Assembly: GCA_028829895.1 (NCBI GenBank)
Contig: CM054181.1
Coordinates: 117,151,860 to 117,215,859 of the forward strand
Origin: Sinotaia quadrata
Taxonomy: Eukaryota > Mollusca > Gastropoda > Architaenioglossa > Viviparidae
Reading direction: 5' to 3'
DNA: 64,000 nucleotides
Positions 54,201 to 56,165 of the stretch are shown one piece after another. The notes below the pieces were generated by a model. That model made no database searches. It saw nothing but the letters and a program-made list of their open reading frames with translations, and was not told where the DNA came from. Positions within the stretch are counted from its first letter, which is position 1; each line of letters starts with the position of its first letter. Position numbers and translations under genes: made by a program.

Positions 54201-55651
54201 TCTTTCATTATGATGACCGTAGAATAATTAGATCAACATTGCCTTTGACACCAGTTGTCTTTCATTATGATGACCATAGAATAATTAGATTAACACCAGT
54301 TGTCTTTTATTATGATGACTGTAGAATAATTATATCAGTATTGCCTTTGACACCATTTGTCTCTCATTATGATGACCAAAGAATAATTAGATCAACATTG
54401 CCTTTGACACCAGTTATCTTTCATTTGCATAGCTATGATGACCTATACTTCAAACCTCCTGCTTCCCCTTCCTCCATCTGATAACCCCACTGTGATATGG
54501 GTGAGTATTGTAGTATTGGCTTAGCTTTCAGTATTTTACTGTTCAGTCAGTAATGTGCATTCAATACAAATGGCTGCCTGCTTGCAGTGTCTTTGTGTTC
54601 ACAGTCAGTAATGTGCATTTAGTACAAATGGCTGTCTGCTTTCAGTGTTTTACTGTTCACAGTCAGTGATGTGCATTCAGTACAAATGGCTGTCTGCTTT
54701 CATTGTTTTACCGTTCACAGTCAGTAATGTGCTTTCAATACAAATGGCTACCTGCTTGCAGTGTTTTACTGTTCAGTCAGTAATGTGCTTTCAAATATTT
54801 TCATTATAATCAGTAAAAACATTTTGTACAAATGCCCACTTCCTTTCAGTTTTAGATTCCTGTGCACAACCACTAATGTGCATTCAGTACCAATGACTAC
54901 CATCTTTCATTGCATGTGTGTTCAGTCAGTAAGGAACATCCCATACTTAATGGTTGCCAGCTTTCACTGTGTGTGTGTACAGTCAGTAAGGAACATATCG
55001 GTTACCAGCTTTCAGTGTTTGTGCAGTTGGTAAGATACAATTTGTATCTGGTAGTCAGCTTTCAATTTGTGTTTGTGCAGTCAATAAGGTGCATTCCATT
55101 TCCAGCCATAATTAATGTGAGCTGTTAATTTTATTACATTGTATGGTAAAGGCAAGTACTTTATATTCTGTTATTCTTGTAATTTTAAACTATTTTTAAA
55201 AAGTTGAGAGAATATTTCTTTTCATTTTAATTTTCCAAACTTATTTTACCCTTTCATCCATTATTGTAATGTAAATCATTAATAAAAACTAAACAGAGGA
55301 CAACTCTTGTTGATAAATTAGTAAAATAGAAACACTTTGTGAATAAGTATAATTTCTAGCATCTCCTTCATATTGCTTTGTTGACATTTAGTCCCCATTT
55401 GATCTGAAACTAAAATTTAATTAAAATTTTATTTAGAAGAATTGTATAGTCTTTGAAAAAGGAAAAATATAAAAATCTGTATCATTATTTTATAATATTA
55501 CAGACATCAACATCCAAGCAATTTAAGAAACAATGAAAATCTTGTAAATAAATATACATTTAAACACAAATACTTGAGCAATAAGTTCAGTTTAATCAAA
55601 TGTTTGTTTTGTTTTTGTTCCAGGCAGGATGTGATGTGTGAACTGTCTTGA
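820..55651 (+). CDS. PRUNE2: PRUNE2-like gene (DHH/DHHA2 phosphoesterase fused to BNIP2-type BCH domain), 5'-partial
   Basis: This is a spliced gene whose coding exons are 820-932, 3476-3634, 5300-5394, 7802-7966, 11024-14941, 29246-29327, 31153-31308, (35329-35349 optional), 41071-41238, 44069-44171, 49180-49311, 50183-50269, 52854-52952, then 54433-54481 or 55624-55651. Every intron begins GT and ends AG, and all phases match. Numbering from the first full codon in the window, residues 1-38 are the end of the DHH domain, about 38-205 are DHHA2, about 206-1483 are an acidic linker, 1484-1590 are a BNIP2-like N-terminal region and about 1591-1757 are the BCH domain. PRUNE proteins are DHH-superfamily phosphoesterases. 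BNIP2/caytaxin proteins are cytoplasmic scaffolds that bind Rho regulators and kinesin light chains. That both act in one protein here is inferred from splice-frame continuity, not from a transcript. The DHH signature itself lies left of the window, so catalytic competence cannot be judged. Confidence 0.88.
933..3475. other. Intron with exon-end duplication and unclassified insertions
   Basis: It contains a copy of the exon 1 end (962-993), a non-repetitive 1200-1700 segment, and an unusually GC-rich patch at 2105-2240. The rest is AT-rich with no coding signal. The small ORFs at 837-1130 (+) and 1810-2007 (-) resemble no family I know. Confidence 0.5.
2105..2240. mobile_element. GC-rich patch resembling a degenerate DNA-transposon end
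   Basis: In very AT-rich surroundings this patch has GGTGCCCGGGTACCCAT, then ACAGGTACCCGTGATAATGC and later GATGGGTACCAAGG. The repeated GGTACC(C) cores in both orientations suggest an inverted-repeat terminus of a non-autonomous element. No target duplication could be assigned. Confidence 0.3.
3476..3634 (+). CDS. PRUNE2: Exon 2: DHH motif IV and start of DHHA2
   Basis: The acceptor is a T-rich tract ending in AACAG and the donor is GTAATA. The exon encodes [20 protein letters not shown], then a helix-like stretch and [13 protein letters not shown]. The TDTIN segment is the fourth DHH motif of PRUNE-type phosphoesterases, and its Asp, a metal ligand in the family, is kept. The AKxDxSGLT signature that opens DHHA2 spans the junction to the next exon, through a split Gly codon. 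Intron phases are 1 on both sides. Confidence 0.9.
3900..4200. repeat. Minisatellite, unit ~60 bp
   Basis: About four copies centre on GACTACAATAAACCTTAACT and GATCTAGCTAGAATGG. Further degenerate ATTGATTTCACTAAATGG-type repeats continue to about 4850. Confidence 0.8.
4853..5046. repeat. 97-bp tandem duplication in intron 2
   Basis: Two essentially identical 97-bp copies start at 4853 and 4950 with TTGATTTGACTGACATGGGC. A third copy breaks off after TTGATTTGACTGAC. Confidence 0.9.
5300..5394 (+). CDS. PRUNE2: Exon 3: DHHA2 domain of PRUNE
   Basis: This exon lies between a long T-run acceptor (TTTTTTTAG) and a GTTAGT donor. It encodes [17 protein letters not shown] and then [16 protein letters not shown]1 has the same order here: SGLT, a KD(Q/M)K turn, then a short strand and MDLE/MDMQ. 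It starts in phase 1 and ends in phase 0, which matches the next exon. Confidence 0.9.
5815..5960. mobile_element. Possible SINE-like or MITE-like fragment with (ATT)n tail
   Basis: A higher-GC stretch (CACACCTCCACACAGTAACA through GAACCCAAAGCCACATAG) ends in a short (ATT)n run. This is the look of a short retroelement with a microsatellite tail. No polymerase III boxes could be assigned with confidence. Confidence 0.25.
6005..7425 (-). mobile_element. LTR-like insertion, unclassified
   Basis: About 1.4 kb in intron 3 lacks tandem repeats and has higher GC than its flanks. Read on the minus strand it shows a TATA-box-like GGTATAAAAAGTAGTGC near 7360, AATAAA-type signals near 6245, and a GC-rich end near 6050-6010 followed by TGGTGTCTTCGG, which resembles a primer-binding site starting TGG. 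Small minus ORFs (6073-6330, 6352-6603, 7061-7246) match nothing I recognise. A solo LTR or LTR fragment is the best guess. Confidence 0.3.
7802..7966 (+). CDS. PRUNE2: Exon 4: DHHA2 domain of PRUNE
   Basis: This phase 0/0 exon of 55 codons sits between a TTTTCAG acceptor and a GTTTGT donor. It encodes [20 protein letters not shown], then the hydrophobic strand [15 protein letters not shown], then RQLGVYSQ. The pattern (L..D L..F...., strand, T....RQLA/G) is the DHHA2 core seen in PRUNE1. The exon lies between an LTR-like insertion on its left and a hAT-terminus-like patch on its right. Confidence 0.9.
8160..8245 (-). mobile_element. hAT-type transposon terminus (fragment)
   Basis: On the minus strand the patch starts CAGGGGTTCACAAACCGCGG, followed by CCCTGGAGGAC and, further in, GTGGCCTGCAAGG. 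The pattern CAGGGGT(C/T)..CAAACC.CGGCCC is typical of hAT transposon ends. It abuts TTATAGAC at 8246-8253, and the same 8-mer also occurs at 7414-7421. No transposase is nearby. Confidence 0.4.
8270..8660. repeat. 29-bp minisatellite in intron 4
   Basis: About nine copies of a unit built from TCCAGTGACTACTTTGTTGT plus TGGTCTATA, with diverged flanking copies. Confidence 0.92.
9191..9485. repeat. 75-bp minisatellite, four near-identical copies
   Basis: Units starting TTGGGATTATGACCTGGTAT lie at 9196, 9271, 9346 and 9421. Because 75 is a multiple of three, ORFs appear on both strands; these are artefacts of the repeat. Confidence 0.95.
9486..11023. other. Rest of intron 4
   Basis: It holds a three-copy ~48-bp repeat (about 9905-10070, core CCTACATGAACTAAATCACC) and otherwise featureless AT-rich sequence. 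No exon-like segment was found. Confidence 0.6.
11024..14941 (+). CDS. PRUNE2: Exon 5: giant exon, end of DHHA2 plus long acidic linker
   Basis: This exon of 1,306 codons runs in phase 0/0 from a TTTCAG acceptor to a GTGAGT donor at 14942. The first ~28 codons ([20 protein letters not shown], then the [16 protein letters not shown] helix) finish DHHA2. The rest is rich in Ser, Asp, Glu and Thr with few hydrophobic blocks, and is probably disordered. It contains four degenerate copies of a TPxNSY-centred module (11930-12500), a charged helix followed by a DDGYDDDGY acidic patch (about 13550-13720), and three 59-residue repeats (14300-14830). If the donor is ignored, the frame stays open for 23 more codons and stops at 15013. 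Overlapping ORFs in other frames, including a 207-codon antisense one, are shadows. Confidence 0.92.
11930..12500 (+). repeat. Four coding repeats of the PRUNE C-terminal TPxNS module
   Basis: Within the giant exon the motif (S/V)xxTP(P/Q/H)NS(Y/F) recurs at 11936, 12098, 12278 and 12446. The spacings are 162, 180 and 168 bp, all multiples of three. In the first three copies it is followed, about 15-20 residues later, by (L)PSFxxS(E/D)M(L/V)xxIxEK or a diverged form of it; the fourth copy is shorter. The arrangement resembles the single C-terminal TPMNS...LPxLSAExxFEK stretch that I recall from human PRUNE1. Homology to PRUNE1 is from memory; the repeats themselves are visible. Confidence 0.75.
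14300..14830 (+). repeat. Three coding 59-residue repeats (177-bp unit)
   Basis: Units begin at 14300, 14477 and 14654, exactly 177 bp apart. The consensus is LESLAxxDxVTRKxIPA, then [13 protein letters not shown], then FPAGEL and an acidic tail. Units 2 and 3 are most alike; unit 1 has diverged after the SSLFED motif. The repeats lie just before the donor at 14942. The function is unknown to me; DSSLFED looks like a short linear acidic motif. Confidence 0.85.
15190..15415. repeat. 38-bp minisatellite
   Basis: About six copies of GGAAATCCACTGGAAATTAG plus GGAAGATATTGGGCATTT lie just inside the 14-kb intron 5. Confidence 0.93.
15690..16165. repeat. Minisatellite, unit ~33 bp
   Basis: Repeats of CATTACACTACATGAGTAGA plus ATGAGTACATTTT, with many length variants. 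Confidence 0.88.
16190..17650. other. Non-tandem, higher-GC segment of intron 5, possibly mobile-element derived
   Basis: It is flanked by minisatellites but contains no tandem units apart from a (GT)n run at about 16969-16993. It includes CACCACCCCAGGCTGCCCAT and TGCTTTGCAGCTTGATGCTC. No transposase or conserved ORF is seen. A short open stretch ending ...LDENLEQS before GTATGT at 17503 looks exon-like but has the wrong phase for this intron. Confidence 0.3.
17830..18420. repeat. 32-bp minisatellite
   Basis: About eighteen units of CCCACACTTTTATGTCAAAC plus ACATTACTGCTT. Overlapping ORFs in three frames ([17 protein letters not shown]) come from the repeat. Confidence 0.95.
18430..19860. 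other. AT-rich part of intron 5 with no gene
   Basis: Mostly featureless AT-rich sequence. A weak inverted arrangement of GACAGTAGAATA and CAAGC(A/T)... elements lies at 19075-19260, suggesting an old imperfect palindrome. Confidence 0.4.
19860..20350. repeat. 44-bp minisatellite
   Basis: About eleven units of GACTTGAAATATGGTATTGC plus TTTAACATATTGACACATGA and CAAG, with shortened units lacking the ACACATG block. A related ~43-bp family (GATGAAATATGGGATTATTG) follows to about 20690. Confidence 0.93.
20690..21720. repeat. Diverged long-unit tandem repeats (~60-90 bp)
   Basis: Repeats are built around GTGACATGTGACAAAGA(T/C)AT, AGTAGTCTGATAACTAGGTA and ACTAATAACAGTGAT(A/T)CATG. The last has a roughly 71-bp unit at 21390-21560. 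Confidence 0.8.
21720..22540. other. AT-rich part of intron 5 between repeat arrays
   Basis: No tandem units, ORFs or splice-bounded coding segments were recognised here. Confidence 0.5.
22540..22750. repeat. 57-bp minisatellite
   Basis: Three to four copies of GTCTTCAGTAAGATATTTGT plus AAAATTTCTCAGTAATTGAG and TAAAATATCTAAACAAT. Confidence 0.9.
22780..23660. repeat. 26-bp minisatellite
   Basis: More than 25 units of CATTAGTAAGATATGTACAA plus GCCTGT, alternating with a CATCAGTCAGATATATGT variant. It seems to grow out of the preceding 57-bp family through the shared (C)AGTAAGATAT core. ORFs in it are artefacts. Confidence 0.93.
23660..25840. other. Intron 5 segment with small low-copy repeats
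   Basis: Approximately 80-bp repeats at 24190-24500 (core AAGAATATGTCTTGTAACCA), ~62-bp repeats at 24820-24990 (core TGTTGAAAACAAGGTATATT), and loose repeats at 25420-25810. No coding segment seen. Confidence 0.6.
25845..26120. repeat. 36-bp minisatellite
   Basis: About seven units of GTTGTTTACTGTGTTATGAA plus AATGATCATTAGCTAT. The unit is twelve codons, so it yields a spurious ORF ([12 protein letters not shown]). Confidence 0.94.
26124..28262 (-). pseudogene. Decayed hAT-family transposon (transposase relic)
   Basis: Read from 28262 down, the minus strand gives a BED-like N-terminal remnant ([10 protein letters not shown]...KFQADW), a middle block [20 protein letters not shown] plus [17 protein letters not shown], a block [19 protein letters not shown] with [16 protein letters not shown], and the C-terminal dimerisation motif [20 protein letters not shown] plus [16 protein letters not shown]. 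Blocks lie in different frames and are broken by stops, so the copy is dead. The order and the C-terminal motif are typical of hAT transposases of the ZBED/FAM200/SCAND3 type. The 3' edge near 26124 (CATACCTGCCAACCCTGAGA) resembles a transposon end; the matching end near 28.3 kb was not found. Confidence 0.82.
28263..29124. other. End of intron 5 upstream of the duplicated acceptor
   Basis: AT-rich, mostly single-copy. A less AT-rich segment near 28830-28930 contains CTACTTTGATCTTGGCAGTG but no clear exon. No promoter could be identified for a separate BNIP2-only transcript. Confidence 0.4.
29125..29262 (+). repeat. Tandem duplication of the exon 6 acceptor region
   Basis: Copy 1 (29125-29192) and copy 2 (29199-29262) share TATTATAA(A/T)AGGAT and AAAGAAATCCTGTTTTCTAT, then TTCTAGTTGA and GGTGT. 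Copy 2 is the functional exon 6 start. Copy 1 keeps the AG at 29177-29178, but the frame after it reads LTVWSYIL and stops. Confidence 0.88.
29246..29327 (+). CDS. PRUNE2: Exon 6: BNIP2-type N-terminal motif
   Basis: The acceptor is TTTTCTATTTCTAG and the donor is GTAAGT. It encodes [20 protein letters not shown] and AYGQGTT. BNIP2 begins with the very similar GVELKEEWQDEDFP, so this exon marks the start of the BNIP2-like half. There is no ATG at the matching position, so it is joined here as an internal exon (phase 0 in, phase 1 out). The acceptor region is duplicated just upstream (29125-29192). Confidence 0.9.
29330..30195 (+). repeat. ~860-bp polypyrimidine tract in intron 6
   Basis: Starting right after the exon 6 donor, the + strand is almost pure C/T (blocks such as TCTCTTTTTTCTTTTTCTGT), with few purines. 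It yields spurious Ser/Leu/Phe-rich + ORFs and Lys/Glu/Arg-rich - ORFs. The strand asymmetry could allow triplex or R-loop formation. Confidence 0.93.
30497..30816. repeat. 64-bp minisatellite, five near-identical copies
   Basis: Units starting TTTTAGGCTTTCCCTTAAAG at 30497, 30561, 30625, 30689 and 30753. Each carries an acceptor-like TTGTTTTAG. Confidence 0.95.
31153..31308 (+). CDS. PRUNE2: Exon 7: BNIP2-like acidic region ending in the LEWE motif
   Basis: It follows TTGTTCTTAG and ends at GTATGT, with phases 1/1. It encodes [20 protein letters not shown], an Ala-rich turn, then [22 protein letters not shown]2 and caytaxin have the same layout: (R/K)KL, an Asp/Ser patch, then (E/L)EWEDD. 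In caytaxin this tryptophan-acidic motif binds kinesin light chain. Joined directly to exon 8 the reading is LEWENDTP; through the microexon it is LEWETRRLLGEDDTP. Confidence 0.9.
31440..32050. repeat. 44-bp minisatellite, highly homogeneous
   Basis: About twelve nearly perfect units of GTTTGTTTATTATCCATAAT plus AATCACTTGTACTAAGTCAG and TATA, flanked by diverged TTACCCATAATAGTCACTT copies that run back to exon 7 (about 31320) and on to about 32300. Confidence 0.96.
32380..33170. repeat. Minisatellite, unit ~53 bp
   Basis: About thirteen units of AACACCCTGTAACCTCTGAG plus (G/A)GACTGTTTTATATATTGT and TAATC(A/T)TTACTATT. Confidence 0.92.
33290..33880. repeat. Two short repeat groups in intron 7
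   Basis: 33300-33500 holds ~63-bp units (TTTCACTAGTTTTGAATGGC). 33705-33875 holds two ~110-bp copies around TATAAGCAGTTCCCCTAA(G/C)A. Confidence 0.85.
34250..34990. repeat. Minisatellite, unit ~37-40 bp
   Basis: Around fifteen diverging units of CCAGTACAGTTGATCAGTAC plus A(G/T)ACCAGATTTTCACTACATG. Confidence 0.88.
34998..35275. repeat. Three ~115-bp tandem copies upstream of the microexon
   Basis: Copies centre on TGCTTTCTTTTCTATTATGT plus TGATATCGTAGTTTAACAT. They end about 55 bp before the microexon and hold pyrimidine-rich tracts. Confidence 0.88.
35329..35349 (+). CDS. PRUNE2: Candidate 21-nt microexon within the W-acidic motif
   Basis: A good acceptor context is visible: CTGAC branch-like site, pyrimidine-rich stretch, CTTGCAG. 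It precedes 21 bases followed by GTACAG. Inserted between exons 7 and 8 (both junctions phase 1) it reads T-R-R-L-L-G-E and turns the split Asn codon into Asp, restoring the EDDTP seen in BNIP2 relatives. A second donor inside it (GTGAAG at 35344) would give a 15-nt version, also in frame. Only a transcript can confirm use. Confidence 0.6.
36150..36680. repeat. Two short tandem groups in the intron before exon 8
   Basis: 36150-36380 has ~58-bp units (TCTAGGTTTCCTTTCGCTCT). 36470-36665 has two ~93-bp copies around TACAGATATTGTTCATTTTC. Confidence 0.88.
36690..38010. repeat. Long degenerate ~30-bp minisatellite
   Basis: About 40 units of GATATGATGTAAACCAGTAA plus CCTCTTTAT with frequent indels, covering 1.3 kb. 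Confidence 0.9.
38010..39400. other. AT-rich intron segment
   Basis: Weak repeats (ATAAATTGGAGTTAATATAG-like) occur at 38720-38970. No coding segment seen. Confidence 0.5.
39400..40400. repeat. Minisatellite, unit ~28-30 bp
   Basis: About 30 units of GGTTCTCATTTCTAGATTAG plus ACACAACA, changing gradually into a TTCTTATTGTTAGATTGGAC variant. Confidence 0.9.
40820..41010. repeat. Short ~60-bp repeat just upstream of exon 8
   Basis: Three copies around TTTGTTTTGTATATTTCATT plus ATATGTTGCCTGATGCACAC. The last diverges into the exon 8 acceptor region. Confidence 0.85.
41071..41238 (+). CDS. PRUNE2: Exon 8: start of the BCH domain
   Basis: It follows TATGTCATCAG and ends at GTTTGT, with phases 1/1. 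It encodes [10 protein letters not shown], a polar linker, then [20 protein letters not shown] and [10 protein letters not shown]. The W(K/R)xVxI...xRIDxxxIxPYxxVxxHGG pattern is the opening of the BNIP2/caytaxin BCH domain. Confidence 0.93.
42030..42880. repeat. 32-bp minisatellite with higher-order pattern
   Basis: About 24 units of TCATTCACTGAAGACCGTCT plus TAGATTTTGCCA. ACTGAAG and ACTAAAG versions alternate. A longer compound unit (GTCTGTCTAGATTGCACC) repeats in the last 200 bp. Confidence 0.94.
42881..44068. other. Intron segment before exon 9
   Basis: Three ~65-bp copies around ACAAACAAAACTGTACCTTA lie at 43245-43430. The remainder is plain AT-rich sequence. Confidence 0.6.
44069..44171 (+). 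CDS. PRUNE2: Exon 9: BCH domain
   Basis: The acceptor is TGTTTACAG and the donor GTAAGT, with phase 1 in and phase 2 out. It encodes [20 protein letters not shown] and [13 protein letters not shown]. This is the GGYYGxGxxxIIVFxxCxLP segment of BCH domains, with the (D/E)Y.YvMenLF helix. Confidence 0.94.
44172..45300. other. Start of intron 9
   Basis: A small ACACAATTCACATTCTGACA-type repeat lies near 44330-44390. The rest is AT-rich, without coding signal. Confidence 0.5.
45300..46070. repeat. Two adjoining minisatellites, ~38 and 39 bp
   Basis: 45380-45700 holds degenerate GAACTATATTAAGGTAAACT units. 45720-46065 holds about nine tidy 39-bp units of ACTGACAAAAAACAAAAGTA plus TGACATTGAAGTAAACTTC. 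The 13-codon period of the second creates antisense ORFs. Confidence 0.93.
46650..47580. repeat. Minisatellite, ~33-37 bp, with a ~360-bp higher-order duplication
   Basis: Around 25 units of CTTAGCTTTATGATTGTCTT plus GTAATCTTCACA, with an ACTGACTGTCTT variant. The block from about 46950 (CTTGTAATTTTCACACTTTA) recurs near 47330, showing a larger duplication. Confidence 0.92.
47581..49179. other. End of intron 9
   Basis: Two diverged ~60-bp copies (TTTTTTGACTTTACATTTTT) lie at 47665-47780. The rest is single-copy AT-rich sequence with no gene. Confidence 0.5.
49180..49311 (+). CDS. PRUNE2: Exon 10: BCH domain core
   Basis: The acceptor is GATATTGCAG and the donor GTAAGT, phase 2 on both sides. 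It encodes [20 protein letters not shown], then [20 protein letters not shown] and IDRK. The LVAEDYxIVYxxGATPRRxMPxxxWLKxCYxxIDR signature is diagnostic of the BNIP2/PRUNE2/caytaxin subgroup of BCH domains. Confidence 0.96.
49312..50182. repeat. Intron 10 with ATTACAATGTACAATACAAT repeats
   Basis: At 49675-49840 nested ~20- and ~60-bp repeats alternate AATGTACATTACAAATATTAC and AATGTGCATTATGAATATTAC. Otherwise AT-rich. Confidence 0.85.
50183..50269 (+). CDS. PRUNE2: Exon 11: BCH domain
   Basis: The acceptor is TTATTTTTTAG and the donor GTAAGT, phase 2 on both sides. It encodes [20 protein letters not shown] and VLMTRPFI. This is the RLRKNLKxLxxVHPxxxxxTxxxxxRPFI helix-strand unit of BCH domains. 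Confidence 0.95.
50930..52080. repeat. Degenerate ~90-bp minisatellite in intron 11
   Basis: Units have ACCATTATAGTCTGTTTTTC, a T-rich run, then TGTGATGTGCACATGTATGA and GAGAGAATAATCATGCTGTG. It includes a long poly(T) tract near 51257-51284. Confidence 0.85.
52180..52430. repeat. ~58-bp degenerate repeat
   Basis: Four copies around CTCTGTTTTAGAGTATTTTA plus ACTTCTCTTCC. Confidence 0.85.
52610..52835. repeat. ~57-bp minisatellite immediately before exon 12
   Basis: Four units of ACTTGTGCCATTGACTGACA plus TTGACCTGTAAGAAAACATA and ATTACAGAC. The last unit ends about 35 bp before the exon 12 start. Confidence 0.93.
52854..52952 (+). CDS. PRUNE2: Exon 12: end of the BCH domain
   Basis: The acceptor is ATTTTGTTTTTAG and the donor GTCAGT, phase 2 on both sides. 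It encodes [20 protein letters not shown] and [12 protein letters not shown]. This matches SxKFxxKxxxVxSLxxLxxLIPMExVxIPxxV, the last segment of BNIP2-family BCH domains. The exon break after V-Q is where caytaxin continues with a Tyr-acidic tail. Confidence 0.94.
52953..54000. other. Intron 12, first part
   Basis: A ~60-bp repeat lies at 53280-53490 (ACTTCCTGTCATACATTTGA). The remainder is AT-rich single-copy sequence. Confidence 0.6.
54005..54432. repeat. ~55-bp minisatellite containing copies of the adjacent exon's acceptor region
   Basis: Units read TTGACACCAGTTGTCTTTCA, TTATGATGACCGTAGAATAA and TTAGATCAACATTGCC. The first unit (54005-) has CATTTGCATAGTATGATGAC and the sequence at the 54433 exon start has CATTTGCATAGCTATGATGA, so the array and the splice junction share sequence. 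Confidence 0.9.
54433..54481 (+). CDS. PRUNE2: Candidate terminal coding exon A (tail [15 protein letters not shown])
   Basis: After TTATCTTTCATTTGCATAG the sequence continues exon 12 in phase 2, giving a Ser codon, then [15 protein letters not shown] and TGA. It is richer in C than its surroundings. A Tyr followed by acidic residues is what I recall right after this junction in caytaxin-type relatives, so this may be the conserved C-terminus. A GTGAGT donor at 54501 would let it splice on to the 55624 exon as 3' UTR. The preceding minisatellite contains copies of its acceptor region, which weakens the call somewhat. Confidence 0.55.
54501..55120. repeat. Minisatellites between the two last exons
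   Basis: 54520-54790 has ~62-bp units of CAGTCAGTAATGTGCATTCA plus (G/A)TACAAATGGCTG. 54880-55110 has a diverged related family (GTCAGTAAGGAACAT). Confidence 0.88.
55624..55651 (+). CDS. PRUNE2: Candidate terminal coding exon B (tail RQDVMCELS) and 3' UTR start
   Basis: It follows TTTTGTTTTTGTTCCAG. Joined to exon 12 it completes an Arg codon and gives QDVMCELS then TGA at 55649-55651. It is either an alternative C-terminus, used when the 54433 exon is skipped, or simply the 3' UTR exon following it. The transcript would continue through the 61-bp repeats and plausibly to a poly(A) signal. Confidence 0.5.
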
Positions 55652-55673
55652 ATACTCTCCCACAAAGAGGGCC

Positions 55674-56165
55674 TCATGGATAACAAGAGAACCCCACAGC
55701 CCTTCTTCAAGGACAAGCACATTTTCTTGAAAGATCACATCTTGAACATGACCCCCACAGTCTTCCTTGACAGACAAGCAAATATTCTTGAAAGAACACA
55801 TCTTGAACTTGATCCCCACAGCCTTTCTTGACAGACGAGCAAATATTCTTGAAAGAACACATCTTGAACATGATCCCCACAGTCTTCCTTGAAAGATGAG
55901 CAAATTTTCTTGAAAGAACTCATCTTGAACAAGACCCCCACTTCCTTCCTTGAAGGACAAGCAAATTCTATTTTAAGAACACAATTGAACATGACCCCCA
56001 CAGCCTTCCTTGAAGGACAAGCAAAACATTTTCTTGAAAAAACACATCTTAAACATGACTCCTGCTTCCTTCCTTGAAGGATGAGCAAATTTTCTTGGGA
56101 GAACACATCTTTAACATGACCCCCACAGCCCTCCTTGAAGGACAAACACATGACCTTGAAAAATC
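55674..56165. repeat. 61-bp minisatellite inside the last exon
   Basis: About eight units of CTTGAAAGAACACATCTTGA, ACATGACCCCCACAGCCTTC and CTTGAAGGACAAGCAAAT, beginning about 23 bp after the stop codon. It is more GC-rich than anything around it. The antisense ORFs of up to 138 codons are repeat artefacts. Confidence 0.94.

Noticed and set aside
55592..56151. Antisense ORFs of 122 and 138 codons in the 3' UTR array
   Set aside because: Repeat-derived; the unit (61 bp) changes frame each copy and no start or splice support exists.
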